A stretch of 64,000 bases of DNA from the NCBI RefSeq assembly GCF_003515075.1, contig NZ_QWLV01000002.1, positions 62,001-126,000 of the forward strand, given 5' to 3'. Below the pieces are notes generated by a model. The model was given only the letters and a program-made list of their open reading frames with translations. It was not told the DNA's origin and did no database searches. Below, one piece after another: positions 33,649 to 42,950 of the stretch (position 1 is the stretch's first letter; each line of letters opens with the position of its first letter). The translations under genes were made by a program, and so were the position numbers. The stretch comes from Sphingomonas gilva (GTDB taxonomy: Bacteria > Pseudomonadota > Alphaproteobacteria > Sphingomonadales > Sphingomonadaceae).

Positions 33649-34767
33649 TTAGCCGAACGCGCCTGGACGCCCCAATGTTTCGGCGTAGAGCGCACGATAG
33701 GCGGCGATCATCTTCGCCTCGTCATAGTGGGCGAGCGCCCGCGCCTGATTGGCGGCGCCGATGCTCGCGCGCAGGTCGGCATCGGCTATCAGCGCGCGGA
33801 TCGCGCCCGCCAGCGCGCGCTCGTCGCCGGGGGCGGTGATGAAGCGGCGATTGGCCTCGCTCACCATGTCGGCGACATCGCCGACCGCCGGGGCGGCGAC
33901 GGGCAGCCCCGCCGCCATCGCCTCGATCACCGAGATCGGCTGCTGCTCGCTGTCGCTGGACAGCGCGAACAGGTCGAAATGGCCGATATAGCGGTGCGGA
34001 TCGGCGAGATGACCAGGCAGGTGCAGCCGCTTGCCCAGCCCCGCCGCATCGCCCGCCGCGCGGATCGCGTCGTGCTCCGGCCCCTCGCCGACGATCGCCA
34101 GATCGGCGTCCGCCCCGCTCGCGGCGAAGGCGCGGACCAGGCGCGGCAGGTTCTTCACCTCGCGCAGGCCCGCGAGCGTGCCGACGAGGGCGCGGCCCGG
34201 CTTCGGCCCCAGCGTCTTCCTGAGCGGCTGCAGCGGCCGCCCGGCATAGCGCACGGTCGGTATGCCGTTCGAGATGCGGACGAGCCTGGCCGATGCGCCC
34301 CATTTGGCGCGCGCGATCGCCTCCAGCCGCGCCGAGGGCACCACCAGCGCTTGCGCGCCCTTCAGCGCCAGCCGGCGGAACAGGTTTCGCTCCAGCTTGG
34401 TCTTCACCGCCTCGTCGGCGTTGAAGCCGTCCTCGTGATGAACGAGCGGCGGCCCGCCGAACAGGCGCTTCGCCATCACCCCGTCCATCGCGCCCCAGTT
34501 ATAGCTCAGCACCAGATCGAACCTGCGCAGATAGCGCGCGATCGCCTGATAGCGGTCGACCGAGGGCTTGCCGGTAAGCGAGGGCGGCGCTTGCGCGATT
34601 TCCCAGGCGACGCGGGGATCGATCATCTTCGCAGCGCCCGTCTGATCGGGCATCGCGCTGACGATGGTGTGGCTGGCCGCCGCGCCGAACGCATTCATCA
34701 GCCGAACGCTGCGCGCTTCCTTCCCGCCCGGCGCGAAGGTCGAGTGGAGATGGAGGATGCGAACCAC
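33649..34767 (-). CDS. Glycosyltransferase, GT-B fold (family 4-like)
   Basis: A 372-residue cytoplasmic glycosyltransferase. Begins MVRILHLHSTFAPGGKEARS, and the donor-binding half shows LVGTLAGLREVKNLPRLVRA, LAIVGEGPEHDAIRA, and the EX7E-like region SSDSEQQPISVIEAMAAGLP. Typical of family 4 enzymes building exopolysaccharide or lipid-linked sugars, but no polysaccharide cluster surrounds it. The start ATG is 4 bases from repeat B7. Confidence 0.92.
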   Translation of the reverse strand: MVRILHLHSTFAPGGKEARSVRLMNAFGAAASHTIVSAMPDQTGAAKMIDPRVAWEIAQAPPSLTGKPSVDRYQAIARYLRRFDLVLSYNWGAMDGVMAKRLFGGPPLVHHEDGFNADEAVKTKLERNLFRRLALKGAQALVVPSARLEAIARAKWGASARLVRISNGIPTVRYAGRPLQPLRKTLGPKPGRALVGTLAGLREVKNLPRLVRAFAASGADADLAIVGEGPEHDAIRAAGDAAGLGKRLHLPGHLADPHRYIGHFDLFALSSDSEQQPISVIEAMAAGLPVAAPAVGDVADMVSEANRRFITAPGDERALAGAIRALIADADLRASIGAANQARALAHYDEAKMIAAYRALYAETLGRPGAFG

Positions 34768-34770
34768 TAC

Positions 34771-34861
34771 CGTCGCCCCTGCGCAGGCAGGGGCCTCTGG
34801 GTTTGTGGCACATCCGAGATCGCATTTGCCGACTGAGGCCCCTGCCTGCGCAGGGGCGACG
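34771..34861. repeat. Palindromic repeat family B, copy 7
   Basis: Arms CGTCGCCCCTGCGCAGGCAG and TGCCTGCGCAGGGGCGACG with the conserved loop GGGTTTGTGGCACATCCGAG. Lies between two minus-strand genes. Confidence 0.9.
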
Positions 34862-34863
34862 GG

Positions 34864-35727
34864 CTATTCATTGGCCACCTTCGCCAGCAACCGGTCGATC
34901 GCCGCAACCGCTTCAGGTTCCTCCAGCGTCGGCGTATGGCCTACGCCGGACACGGTCACCCCCTCGGCCTTGCCCAGCCGCGCCACCATCTTTTCCGCGG
35001 TCGCGGCGGCGAAGATGTCCGACCTCTCGCCCCGCACAACCAGCACCGGCACATCGGCCAGCGCATCGAGCGCGGGCCACATGTCGACGCCGCTTTCATT
35101 GCCCGGAATGCGGAACGGCTCGGCGATCTTCATGTCGTAATCGAGCACGATCCTCCCGGCGGAGGTCAGCTTGAACAGCCGCTTCGCCATCACCAGCCAT
35201 TGCTCGATTCCCCAGCCGGGATAGACCGCGGCATTGGCCTCGGCGAGCGCGCGGGCGGCGTGCATCCAGGTCGGGTGGTTGGCGTTCTTGCCGACATAGC
35301 CGCGGATGCGCGCGAGCCCCGCCGGGTCGATCTCCGGCCCGACATCGTTGAGCAGCGCGCCGGCGATCCGCCCGCGATCGGTCGCCGCCAGCAGCATCGT
35401 GACGATCCCGCCGAGCGAGGTGCCGACCGAGACGAACCGCTCGATCCCCAGCGTATCGAGCAGCCGCTCGAGATCCTGCACATAGGTGAGCGGCACATAG
35501 CTCATCGGATCGGGGGCATAGGCGCTCTCCCCCCGTCCGCGCAGATCGACGCAGATCACCCGCCAATCGCCCGCCAGCCGCGCGGCGACGCCCTCATAGT
35601 CGCGCGCGTTGCGGGTCAGGCCCGGGATGCAGATGATCGGCGGCTTGTCGGCCGGCCCGGCATAGTCGCGGTAATGCAGGCGCAGGTTGTCGTTGGACCA
35701 CCAGACCCCGTTCTGCCATTCCGCCAC
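34864..35727 (-). CDS. Alpha/beta hydrolase
   Basis: A 287-residue hydrolase from GTG 35727, supported by AGGGG eight bases upstream (the ATG 35775 start lies inside the neighbouring gene region). The fold shows IICIPGLTRNARDYEG, VICVDLRGRGESAYA, the nucleophile elbow SVGTSLGG (Ser104) and a C-terminal His in GVGHTPTLEEPEA. Substrate unknown; esterase or lactonase-like. It is divergent from selO with a 37-bp gap. Confidence 0.9.
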   Translation of the reverse strand: MAEWQNGVWWSNDNLRLHYRDYAGPADKPPIICIPGLTRNARDYEGVAARLAGDWRVICVDLRGRGESAYAPDPMSYVPLTYVQDLERLLDTLGIERFVSVGTSLGGIVTMLLAATDRGRIAGALLNDVGPEIDPAGLARIRGYVGKNANHPTWMHAARALAEANAAVYPGWGIEQWLVMAKRLFKLTSAGRIVLDYDMKIAEPFRIPGNESGVDMWPALDALADVPVLVVRGERSDIFAAATAEKMVARLGKAEGVTVSGVGHTPTLEEPEAVAAIDRLLAKVANE

Positions 35728-35764
35728 GCTTGCACCCCTTGATGACCGCACCCCATATCGCGGG

Positions 35765-37153
35765 ATGGCGTTCACTCCGCAACCTCCGCCCGCACCGGCC
35801 CCCTGGCGGGGCGAAAGCGCGATCCTCGAACTCGGCGGCAGCTTCTACGATCCGGTCGAGCCGGCCGATTTCCCCGAAGCGAGGCTGCGCTTCCGCAACG
35901 ATCGCTGGGCGGAAGCGGTCGGGCTGGGCGGCCTCGACGACGATCGATGGATCCGCCATTTCGCCCGTTTCGAGCCGCTGCCCGACAGCCTCGCCCGGCC
36001 GCTGGCGCTACGCTATCACGGCCACCAGTTCCGCGTGTACAATCCCGAGATCGGCGACGGCCGCGGTTTCCTGTTCGCGCAGATGCGCGGGCATGACGGC
36101 CGACTGCTCGACTTCGGCACCAAGGGATCGGGCCGGACGCCGTGGAGCCGCTTCGGCGACGGGCGGCTGACGTTGAAGGGCGGCGTGCGCGAGATATTGG
36201 CGACCGAGATGCTCGAGGCGCTCGGCGTCCATACCAGCAAGTCCTTCTCGCTGATCGAGACCGGCGAGGCGCTGGAACGGGGCGACGAGCCCTCCCCCAC
36301 CCGCTCCGCCGTGCTCGTCCGCCTCAGCCACGGCCATATCCGCATCGGCACCTTCCAGCGGCTGGCGGCGCTCGGCGACGCGGACGGGATGCGCGCGCTC
36401 ACCGCCTATTGCCTCAGGCACTTCCACGGCGAAGAGGCCGGAGAGGACGGCCCGGTCCGCCTGCTCGACCATGTCGTCGACGCCACCGCCGATCTCGCCG
36501 CGAGCTATATGGCGGCGGGCTTCGTCCACGGCGTGCTCAACAGCGACAATATCAACGTCACGGGCGAAAGCTTCGATTACGGCCCGTGGCGCTTCGCGCC
36601 CAGGTGGGAGCCGGGCTTCACCGCCGCCTATTTCGACCATGCCGGGCTCTACGCCTTCGGCCGCCAGCCCGAGGCGATCCACTGGGACGTCGTCCAGCTT
36701 GCCGGCGCGCTCAGGCTGATCGCCGAGATCGAACCGATGATCGAGCGGCTGGAGACCTTCGGCCCGCGCTATCAGGCGGCGCTGACCGACCGGATGCTCT
36801 GGCGGCTGGGCGTGACACCGCGCGGCGCGGCCGAGGATGTCGCGCTGGTCCAGGCGATCGAGGCGGCGCTGATCGAAAGCGGCGAAGGCATCGATCGCTT
36901 CTTCTTCGACTGGCAGGGCGGCCGCGAGCGCGCGCCGCATCCCGAACCGGCGTGGGAGCCAGTGCGTGAGGCGCTGGCGGGATATGCCTCCGCCCGCACG
37001 TTCGACCATGCCTATTGGTCGGGCGAACCCTGCACGATGCTGATCGAAGAGGTAGAGGCCCTCTGGGACCGCATCGCCGCAGAGGACGACTGGTCCGCCT
37101 TCAACGCCAAGATCGCCGCGATCCGGGCGATGGGTGATGCGATGCGCGCGTGA
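35765..37153 (+). CDS. selO: Protein adenylyltransferase SelO (YdiU)
   Basis: A 462-residue pseudokinase that AMPylates proteins. Start ATG 35765 (MAFTPQPPPAPAPWRGE). Characteristic segments: ALRYHGHQFRVYNPEIGDGR, QMRGHDGRLLDFGTKGSGRT, GGVREILATEMLEALGV, and the active-site LNSDNINVTGESFDYGPW with the conserved Asp-Asn and DYGPW. Family members respond to oxidative stress; the C-terminal selenocysteine seen in eukaryotes is absent, as in bacteria. Not part of an operon. Confidence 0.95.
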   Translation: MAFTPQPPPAPAPWRGESAILELGGSFYDPVEPADFPEARLRFRNDRWAEAVGLGGLDDDRWIRHFARFEPLPDSLARPLALRYHGHQFRVYNPEIGDGRGFLFAQMRGHDGRLLDFGTKGSGRTPWSRFGDGRLTLKGGVREILATEMLEALGVHTSKSFSLIETGEALERGDEPSPTRSAVLVRLSHGHIRIGTFQRLAALGDADGMRALTAYCLRHFHGEEAGEDGPVRLLDHVVDATADLAASYMAAGFVHGVLNSDNINVTGESFDYGPWRFAPRWEPGFTAAYFDHAGLYAFGRQPEAIHWDVVQLAGALRLIAEIEPMIERLETFGPRYQAALTDRMLWRLGVTPRGAAEDVALVQAIEAALIESGEGIDRFFFDWQGGRERAPHPEPAWEPVREALAGYASARTFDHAYWSGEPCTMLIEEVEALWDRIAAEDDWSAFNAKIAAIRAMGDAMRA

Positions 37154-37173
37154 GATCGCATATGATACAAGAC

Positions 37174-37264
37174 CGTCGCCCCTGCGAAGGCAGGGGCCGC
37201 CTGGCTTGTGGCACGATCAGCGTAGCGTATGCCGATTGCGGCCCCTGCCTTCGCAGGGGCGACG
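37174..37264. repeat. Palindromic repeat family B, copy 8
   Basis: Arms CGTCGCCCCTGCGAAGGCAG and TGCCTTCGCAGGGGCGACG with loop GGCTTGTGGCACGATCAGCG. Lies between convergent selO and the adhesin operon. Confidence 0.9.
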
Positions 37265-37273
37265 GCGGAATAG

Positions 37274-37831
37274 CTACCGCCGCTGCGGCGCGGGCGCCTG
37301 CGTGGGGACCGCCGAGGGCGTCGCCCTGGGCTGTTCGCCGGCCAGCCGGCGCGGGGTGATCGACACGCCGAACAGCCGCCATTTGCCGCCGGCCCATTGA
37401 TAATAGAGGTCGAACACGATGGCGGTGGGCCTGAGGCCGAAATAGCCCTGCACGCGCAGCACGCCCGGCTGCACCTGGGTCGGCGTCGACGTATAGGTCG
37501 GCGCGAGCAGCAGGCAGTTGCTCAGGTCTATATTTTGCGCGCGCAGGCTGGCGAACACCTGCGCCAGCCGTGCCGCGTCGTTGTTGACCTGGAATCCGGG
37601 CGCGGACAGGTCGCGCAGCACCGAATAATTGCCCGCCTGGTTGGCGTGATCGACCGCCGCCATGGTCGACCAGATCAGCTTGGAGAGCTCGAGCTCGCCC
37701 GGCACCGGCACGTTGGAGGCCGGGGCGGAGGTCTGTTGCTGCGCCGGGGCCGGTCCGGCGGCGCCGAGAATGAGGAGGGCCGGGGCGATCAAACGCCCCG
37801 GCCCGTTACGCAGGATACTGTTGAGCGTCAT
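37274..37831 (-). CDS. Periplasmic protein coupled to the autotransporter gene
   Basis: A 185-residue protein starting 5 bases after the adhesin stop, so it is in the same operon. A signal peptide ends near PALLILGAAGPAPAQ. The mature part, KLIWSTMAAVDHANQAGNYS, LRDLSAPGFQVNNDAARLAQ, and FDLYYQWAGGKWRLFGVSIT, looks like an NTF2/SnoaL-like alpha+beta cone, followed by a Pro/Gln-rich tail. I recognise no named family. Its position suggests an accessory or assembly role for the trimeric autotransporter, comparable in position to TpgA or SadB, but without visible homology to them. Confidence 0.75.
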   Translation of the reverse strand: MTLNSILRNGPGRLIAPALLILGAAGPAPAQQQTSAPASNVPVPGELELSKLIWSTMAAVDHANQAGNYSVLRDLSAPGFQVNNDAARLAQVFASLRAQNIDLSNCLLLAPTYTSTPTQVQPGVLRVQGYFGLRPTAIVFDLYYQWAGGKWRLFGVSITPRRLAGEQPRATPSAVPTQAPAPQRR

Positions 37832-37836
37832 GATCG

Positions 37837-40263
37837 TCAGAACGCGACCTGGAAGCCGCCGCGCGCGCCGACCTCGCCCGAGCCGAAGCCCACGCCGACG
37901 CCGCCGGAGATCGCCGCATTCTCGCCGACCCGCGCGGTGAAGGCCGCGGCGCCGCCGGTGCGCTCGTTCCAGTAGCCGACGCCGCCCGAAAGCGCGAAGT
38001 TCGCGCCCGCGGGCACTGAGGGCGACTCCATCGCCAGCGCCACCGCGACGCCTTCGTTGGCGCGGCGGACCTCGGAGAGGTTGAACGCGCTCTGCGTCTG
38101 CAGCGCGCTGATCTGGCCGTTGATCGTGTTCACCTGGCCATTGAGCGTGTTCACCTGCCCGGTCAGCGTGTTGATCTGTCCGACCGTCGCGAGGTCGCTG
38201 AGCATCGGCCCCGCGCCCAGCGTGCCGCTGGCGTCGACCGTGGCGACCGAGATCGCGCCCGTCTGCGCCGCGGTCGAGGCGGCGATGTCGCCGACCGTCA
38301 CCGACGATCCGTCGCCGCCCAGCACGACCTGGTTGTCGCGGGTCGTGGTGGCGCCGAAGCCCACCGCGGTCGAACCGGCGAACGCCGCGCTGGCGTTCTT
38401 GCCGAACGCTCCGGCATTGGCGCCCGCCGCACTGGCCTGGTGCCCCACCGCGACCGCCGTCGCGCCGGTCGCGCTCGCCTGCCAGCCGAACGCCTGCGCG
38501 CCGCGGCCCGAGGCGACCGATTCGCCGCCGATCGCGGTCGAATGGAAGCCCGACGCGGTCGCCTGATCGCCGAGCGCGACGGCGTCCTCGTCAGACGCCA
38601 CCGCCAGGTTGCCGATCGCGACCGAGGTGCCGAGCGAAGCCGCGTTGGCCGAGGCGGTCGAGGCGCCTTCGCCGATCGCGACCGAACGCACCGCCGAGGC
38701 GTCGGCAAGGTGGCCGAGCGCGGTCGCCCGCTCGCTCGCATTGCTCTGCCAGCCATAGGCGGTCGCCCCCGGACCGGTGGCGACCGATTCGCCGCCGACC
38801 GCGGTGGTCGAGTTGCCCATCGCCATGGCCGTGTCGCCGATCGCCAGCGCGTCGGTGCCGTTGGCGATCGCTTCGTTGCCGATCGCGGTCGAGAAGTCGG
38901 TCTGCGCATCGGCATTCTCGCCGACCGCCAGCGATCGCACGCCTTGCGCCGTGGCGAGATGGCCGAGCGCCGTCGCCCGCTCCGCGCCGGCTTCGGCCAT
39001 CCAGCCGAACGCGCTCGCGCCCGGCCCGGTGGCGGTCGAGATGCCGCCGACCGCGGTGGTCGAATTGCCGTTGGCCGTCGCGTTGAAGCCGACCGCGACG
39101 GCATCGTTGCCGGTCGCGCTCGCGCCCGATCCGACCGCGACCGAATTGGTCCCGGCCGCGTTGCCGTTCACCTCGGTCGAGTTGGCGCCCGCCCCGGTGA
39201 AGTCGATCGCCGCAGAGGTCAGTTCGGCGGAGGAAAGCTGCCCCGCCGCGTCGACCGTGACGAACTCGGTGCCGCCGCCGGTGGCGAGACCGGCGAAGGT
39301 GTAGGTGTTGTTGGCGTTGCCGATGGCGACCTCATTCTCGCCGGCGGTGACGCCGTCGCCGATCGCGATCGCGTTGTCGCCGGTGGTCGCGGCATTGCGG
39401 CCGACCGCGATCGACGCCTCTCCAGCCGCCGATGATCCGATGCCCATGGCGACGCTGCCGAGCCCGGTCGCAGCTGCGTTCCGGCCGACGGCGGTGGCGT
39501 TCTGCCCGCCGAATGCGCCGCCGCCTACCGCAACCGAATTCGCGCTCGCCGCATCGGCGCCGGCGCCGACAGCCACGGCCGACGTGCCGGCGCTCGCGTT
39601 GCGCCCGAGCGCGGTCGAGTTGACGCCGGTCGCCGTCGCACCTTCGCCGACGGCGGTGGAGTTCGACGCCGTCGCCGAAGCGCTCGTCCCCAGGGCCGTG
39701 GAGTTCGTTCCGGCGGCATTGGCGTTGGCGCCGAACGCGCCCGCATTCGCGCCGGTCGCCTGAGCGTTGCCGCCGATTGCCGTCGAATCCTCCGTTGCGG
39801 CAACCGCATTGGCCCCCAGGGCCGTGCTGTTGACACCCTGCGCCGAGGCCGCGTTGCCCAGCGCCGTGGCGTTGGCCGCCACGGCGCTGCTGCTGGCGCC
39901 GATGGCGGTCGTGTTGTCGCCGATCGCGGTCGAGAAATACCCGACCGACGAGGCGTTGACCCCGGCCGCGAACGACAGCCCGCCAAGCGCCAGGCTCTGC
40001 GCGCCGAGCGCCAGGCTCTGCGATCCGATCGCGGTGGCGAAGCCGCCGCCGGTGCCGTCGGCGAAGGCGAAGGTGCCGACCGCGGTGTCGCCGTCCGACG
40101 TGGTGAGCGAAGCGGTGCCGCACTCCGTCGATGCGAAACCCGCCCCGTCGTTGCATTCGGGCGTGGCGTCGGCATGCGCCGGCGCGGTGGCGAGAAGGAC
40201 GGCGGCAATGGCCGACGCCCCGGCGAGCGCCGAGCGGCGCAGCAGAACGGACTTCGCTTGCAT
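37837..40263 (-). CDS. YadA-type trimeric autotransporter adhesin
   Basis: An 808-residue protein from ATG 40263. Signal peptide through TAPAHA; then a very long head of YadA/Hia-type ~14-residue repeats (for example NATALGNAASAQGVNSTALG and DNTTAIGASSSAV), which fold as a left-handed beta-roll trimer. Near the end comes a short coiled-coil stalk with heptads (GQVNTLNGQVNTINGQIS) and the membrane anchor (SEVRRANEGVAVALAMESP to GARGGFQVAF) ending in Phe. This is a surface type Vc secretion protein binding host or abiotic surfaces or other cells. The downstream periplasmic gene is 5 bases away. Confidence 0.95.
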   Translation of the reverse strand: MQAKSVLLRRSALAGASAIAAVLLATAPAHADATPECNDGAGFASTECGTASLTTSDGDTAVGTFAFADGTGGGFATAIGSQSLALGAQSLALGGLSFAAGVNASSVGYFSTAIGDNTTAIGASSSAVAANATALGNAASAQGVNSTALGANAVAATEDSTAIGGNAQATGANAGAFGANANAAGTNSTALGTSASATASNSTAVGEGATATGVNSTALGRNASAGTSAVAVGAGADAASANSVAVGGGAFGGQNATAVGRNAAATGLGSVAMGIGSSAAGEASIAVGRNAATTGDNAIAIGDGVTAGENEVAIGNANNTYTFAGLATGGGTEFVTVDAAGQLSSAELTSAAIDFTGAGANSTEVNGNAAGTNSVAVGSGASATGNDAVAVGFNATANGNSTTAVGGISTATGPGASAFGWMAEAGAERATALGHLATAQGVRSLAVGENADAQTDFSTAIGNEAIANGTDALAIGDTAMAMGNSTTAVGGESVATGPGATAYGWQSNASERATALGHLADASAVRSVAIGEGASTASANAASLGTSVAIGNLAVASDEDAVALGDQATASGFHSTAIGGESVASGRGAQAFGWQASATGATAVAVGHQASAAGANAGAFGKNASAAFAGSTAVGFGATTTRDNQVVLGGDGSSVTVGDIAASTAAQTGAISVATVDASGTLGAGPMLSDLATVGQINTLTGQVNTLNGQVNTINGQISALQTQSAFNLSEVRRANEGVAVALAMESPSVPAGANFALSGGVGYWNERTGGAAAFTARVGENAAISGGVGVGFGSGEVGARGGFQVAF

Positions 40264-40308
40264 TCTGGAATACTCCCCATGTTTTTCCGCGCGCGACCCC
40301 GCTCGTTT

Positions 40309-40326
40309 GTGGCCGCCAGCGGCCAC
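40309..40326 (-). promoter_or_regulatory. Hairpin in the 5' leader of the adhesin gene
   Basis: GTGGCCGC and GCGGCCAC with a two-base gap form an 8-bp perfect inverted repeat about 46 bases before the adhesin start, within the 239-bp divergent gap to astD. It could be a leader RNA hairpin or a protein-binding site. No clear promoter boxes could be assigned in the rest of the gap. Confidence 0.4.
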
Positions 40327-40502
40327 GAGCCCTCCGACGGGATTCGCGAATGGTTTTAGGAAGCTAGTCGGCGAACCGGTCGTCTGCAACGACGAAGTGA
40401 AGATCGCGTCAACCAATATCGGCCGGACCGGGCGGTGGCCTTCGCCGCGATTTTGCGGCAAGGGTGCGATCCCACTTCGTATCGGGCGCGATTACCTAAG
40501 AC

Positions 40503-41930
40503 ATGACCAGTACCGAGTTGCAATCGACCGAGCCCGCCACCGGCGCGATCGTGTGGCGGGGGACGGCGGGGGATGCCGATGCCGAGGTCGCGGCGGCGCG
40601 CGCGGCGTGGGCCGAATGGGCCACCCGCCCGCTCGCCTACCGGGTCGAGACGCTGCGCCGCTTCGCCAACGCGGTGCGCGCGCATCACGCTGCCTTTTCG
40701 GAGCTGATCGCGCGCGAGACAGGCAAGCCGCTATGGGAAGCGCGCACCGAGGTCGACAGCGTCATCGCCAAGGTTGAGATATCCGCCGCCGCCTATAACG
40801 AGCGCACCGCGCAGCGCCGGCTGGAGGGCGCGGGCGGCGCGCGCGCCGCGCTCAGGCACAAGCCGCACGGCGTGCTGGCGGTGCTCGGCCCCTACAACTT
40901 CCCCGCCCACCTGCCCAACGGCCACATCGTCCCCGCGCTGATCGCGGGCAATGCGGTGGTTTTCAAGCCGTCGGAGAAGACGCCGGCGACGGGCAGGTTC
41001 CTGGTCGATCGCTATCACGAGGCGGGCGTGCCCGAAGGCGTGGTGCGCTGCCTGATCGGTGGGCCCGACACAGGCCGGGCGCTTGCCGGCCATGACGACA
41101 TTGACGGGCTGCTGTTCACCGGCGCGGCGCGCACCGGCATCGCGCTCAACCGAGCCTTCGCCGACAAGCCGGAGAAGATCCTGGCGCTGGAGATGGGCGG
41201 CAACAACCCGCTGGTGGTGTGGGATTCGCCCGATCTGCACAGCGTTGCCGCGCTCGCCTGCCAATCGGCCTTCACCACCGCCGGCCAGCGCTGCACCGCC
41301 GCGCGCCGCCTGATCGTGCCGCAGGACAAGGCCGACGAGATCGTCGATGCGGTCCACAAGCTCGCCGACCGGCTGATCGTCGGCAGCCCGTTCGACGAGC
41401 CCGCCCCCTTCATGGGCACGGTGATCGACAATGGCGCGGCGGACCAGCTGTCGGAGGCGTTCCTCGATCTGATGCTGAAGGGCGGCCGCCCGATCAAGCA
41501 TCTCGAGCGCCCGCAGGCCGATCGTCCCTTTCTCACCCCCGCGATCATCGACGTGACCGACGTCCACGACCGACCCGATGCTGAGCTTTTCGGCCCGGTG
41601 CTGCAGGTGATCCGCGTCCCCGATTTCGACGCCGCGATCCGCGAGGCGAACAACACGCGCTACGGCCTCTCCGCCTCGCTGCTCAGCCAGGATCCGGCGC
41701 TGTACGACCGCTTCTGGGCCAATATCCGCGCCGGCATCGTCAACTGGAACCGCCCGACCAACGGCGCATCCTCGGGTGCGCCGTTCGGCGGCATCGGCTG
41801 GTCCGGCAACCACCGCCCCAGCGCCTATTATGCGGCGGACTATTGCGCCTATCCGGTCGCGTCGAGCGAGGCCGACCAGGCGCGCGCCGCGATCGGCGTC
41901 GGGCTGAGGGACATAGACGGGGAGCGGTAA
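40503..41930 (+). CDS. astD: N-succinylglutamate 5-semialdehyde dehydrogenase
   Basis: A 475-residue aldehyde dehydrogenase. Catalytic Cys in FTTAGQRCTAARRLIVP, Glu in ILALEMGGNNPLVVW, and NAD-binding GPYNFPAHLPNGHIVPALIA, LLFTGAARTGIALN. The last two motifs and GASSGAPFGGIGWSGNHRPS match AstD, the fourth step of the arginine succinyltransferase pathway. No other ast gene is adjacent, so the pathway cannot be confirmed here. An ankyrin protein gene follows 35 bases on. Confidence 0.88.
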   Translation: MTSTELQSTEPATGAIVWRGTAGDADAEVAAARAAWAEWATRPLAYRVETLRRFANAVRAHHAAFSELIARETGKPLWEARTEVDSVIAKVEISAAAYNERTAQRRLEGAGGARAALRHKPHGVLAVLGPYNFPAHLPNGHIVPALIAGNAVVFKPSEKTPATGRFLVDRYHEAGVPEGVVRCLIGGPDTGRALAGHDDIDGLLFTGAARTGIALNRAFADKPEKILALEMGGNNPLVVWDSPDLHSVAALACQSAFTTAGQRCTAARRLIVPQDKADEIVDAVHKLADRLIVGSPFDEPAPFMGTVIDNGAADQLSEAFLDLMLKGGRPIKHLERPQADRPFLTPAIIDVTDVHDRPDAELFGPVLQVIRVPDFDAAIREANNTRYGLSASLLSQDPALYDRFWANIRAGIVNWNRPTNGASSGAPFGGIGWSGNHRPSAYYAADYCAYPVASSEADQARAAIGVGLRDIDGER

Positions 41931-41965
41931 CGCGTCCGCCCGCCCCACGCGAAGGAGGACAAGCC

Positions 41966-42619
41966 ATGCTGGGTCGCATCGCCAGGGGCAGGACCGATCT
42001 GATCTTCGAATGGCTGGCCACGGGCGGCGCGCCCGGCGCGACCGTCGACGGCGCGTCGCTGTTGCAATGGGCGGCCTATTATGGCGACGTCGGCGCGCTC
42101 AGGCAGCTGATGGCGCATGGCGCGCCGCTGGACCCGCAGGCCGAGCTCAACGGCGCGGCGTTCCACGGCCATTGGCAGCTCACCGCCTTCCTGCTCGAAT
42201 GCGGCGCCGATCCCAATCACCCTCTCGCGGACAACGGCGAGACCCCGCTCCACGCCGCCTTGTGCCGGCGCGACAGCGTGACGCACGATCGCGTCGTCCG
42301 CGTGCTGCTCGATGCGGGAGCCGACCCCAACCGCACCACCACGCCCGGGGTAGAAACCGGCTGCTACATGCGCGACACGCTGACCCGCGGCGAAACCCCG
42401 CTGCACCGCGCCGCCACCTGCGCCCTGCCGCAGACGATCGAGGCGCTGATCGCCGCCGGCGCCACCATCGACGCGCGCGACGCGCACGGCGAAACCCCGC
42501 TCGCCTGGGCCAGCCGCGCGCTGCGCGACGATACCGTGCTGCGGCTGCTATGTTACGGCCCCTACCGCATCAATCCCAACCGACAGCCAATGGCGGTCAG
42601 CCTGATCGGTGAACCGTGA
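41966..42619 (+). CDS. Ankyrin-repeat protein
   Basis: A 217-residue protein from ATG 41966 behind a perfect AAGGAGG. At least five ankyrin repeats can be read: SLLQWAAYYGDVGALRQLMA, NGAAFHGHWQLTAFLLECGA, GETPLHAALCRRDSVTHDRV, GETPLHRAATCALPQTIEAL and GETPLAWASRALRDDTVLRL. No signal peptide, so it is probably cytoplasmic and binds a partner protein. Follows astD and could be co-transcribed. Confidence 0.92.
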   Translation: MLGRIARGRTDLIFEWLATGGAPGATVDGASLLQWAAYYGDVGALRQLMAHGAPLDPQAELNGAAFHGHWQLTAFLLECGADPNHPLADNGETPLHAALCRRDSVTHDRVVRVLLDAGADPNRTTTPGVETGCYMRDTLTRGETPLHRAATCALPQTIEALIAAGATIDARDAHGETPLAWASRALRDDTVLRLLCYGPYRINPNRQPMAVSLIGEP

Positions 42620-42674
42620 TCGCGTCGCTGTTTCAGCGCGGTAACGGTGCGCTGCATGACACGCCCTGCCCATT

Positions 42675-42805
42675 CGTCACCCCGGACTCGTTCCGGGGTC
42701 CATGGTGCGGCAAGCGCGTAGCAAGAGCTCAAGGTGCTGCGCCCGCGGATTGATGGACCCCGGAACAAGCCTGTCCTGAGCCTGTCGAAGGGTCCGGGGT
42801 GACGG
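42675..42805. repeat. Palindromic repeat family A, copy 4
   Basis: Left arm CGTCACCCCGGACTCGTTCC, right arm GGTCCGGGGTGACGG, and the CCTGTCCTGAGCCTGTCGAA segment before the right arm, which is the reverse complement of a segment in copy A2. It is the main content of the 331-bp gene-free stretch 42620-42950; nothing else is recognised there. Confidence 0.85.
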
Positions 42806-42950
42806 AAAAGGGTCTATCGCACGCCCCCGGAGGGCATGGATGGCCCATATCTGACGCAAGGCAGCCGCGGCGCCGTGCAATAGTTTCCCTACCCCTTCCC
42901 CAAGCATCCATCGGTTGCGATCGGCGCGCGCGATCAGCACCTTCACGATC

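Noticed and set aside
37837..39332. Several frames of 150-330 codons on the plus strand opposite the adhesin
   Set aside because: They reflect the periodic repeat codons of the YadA head and have no independent signals.
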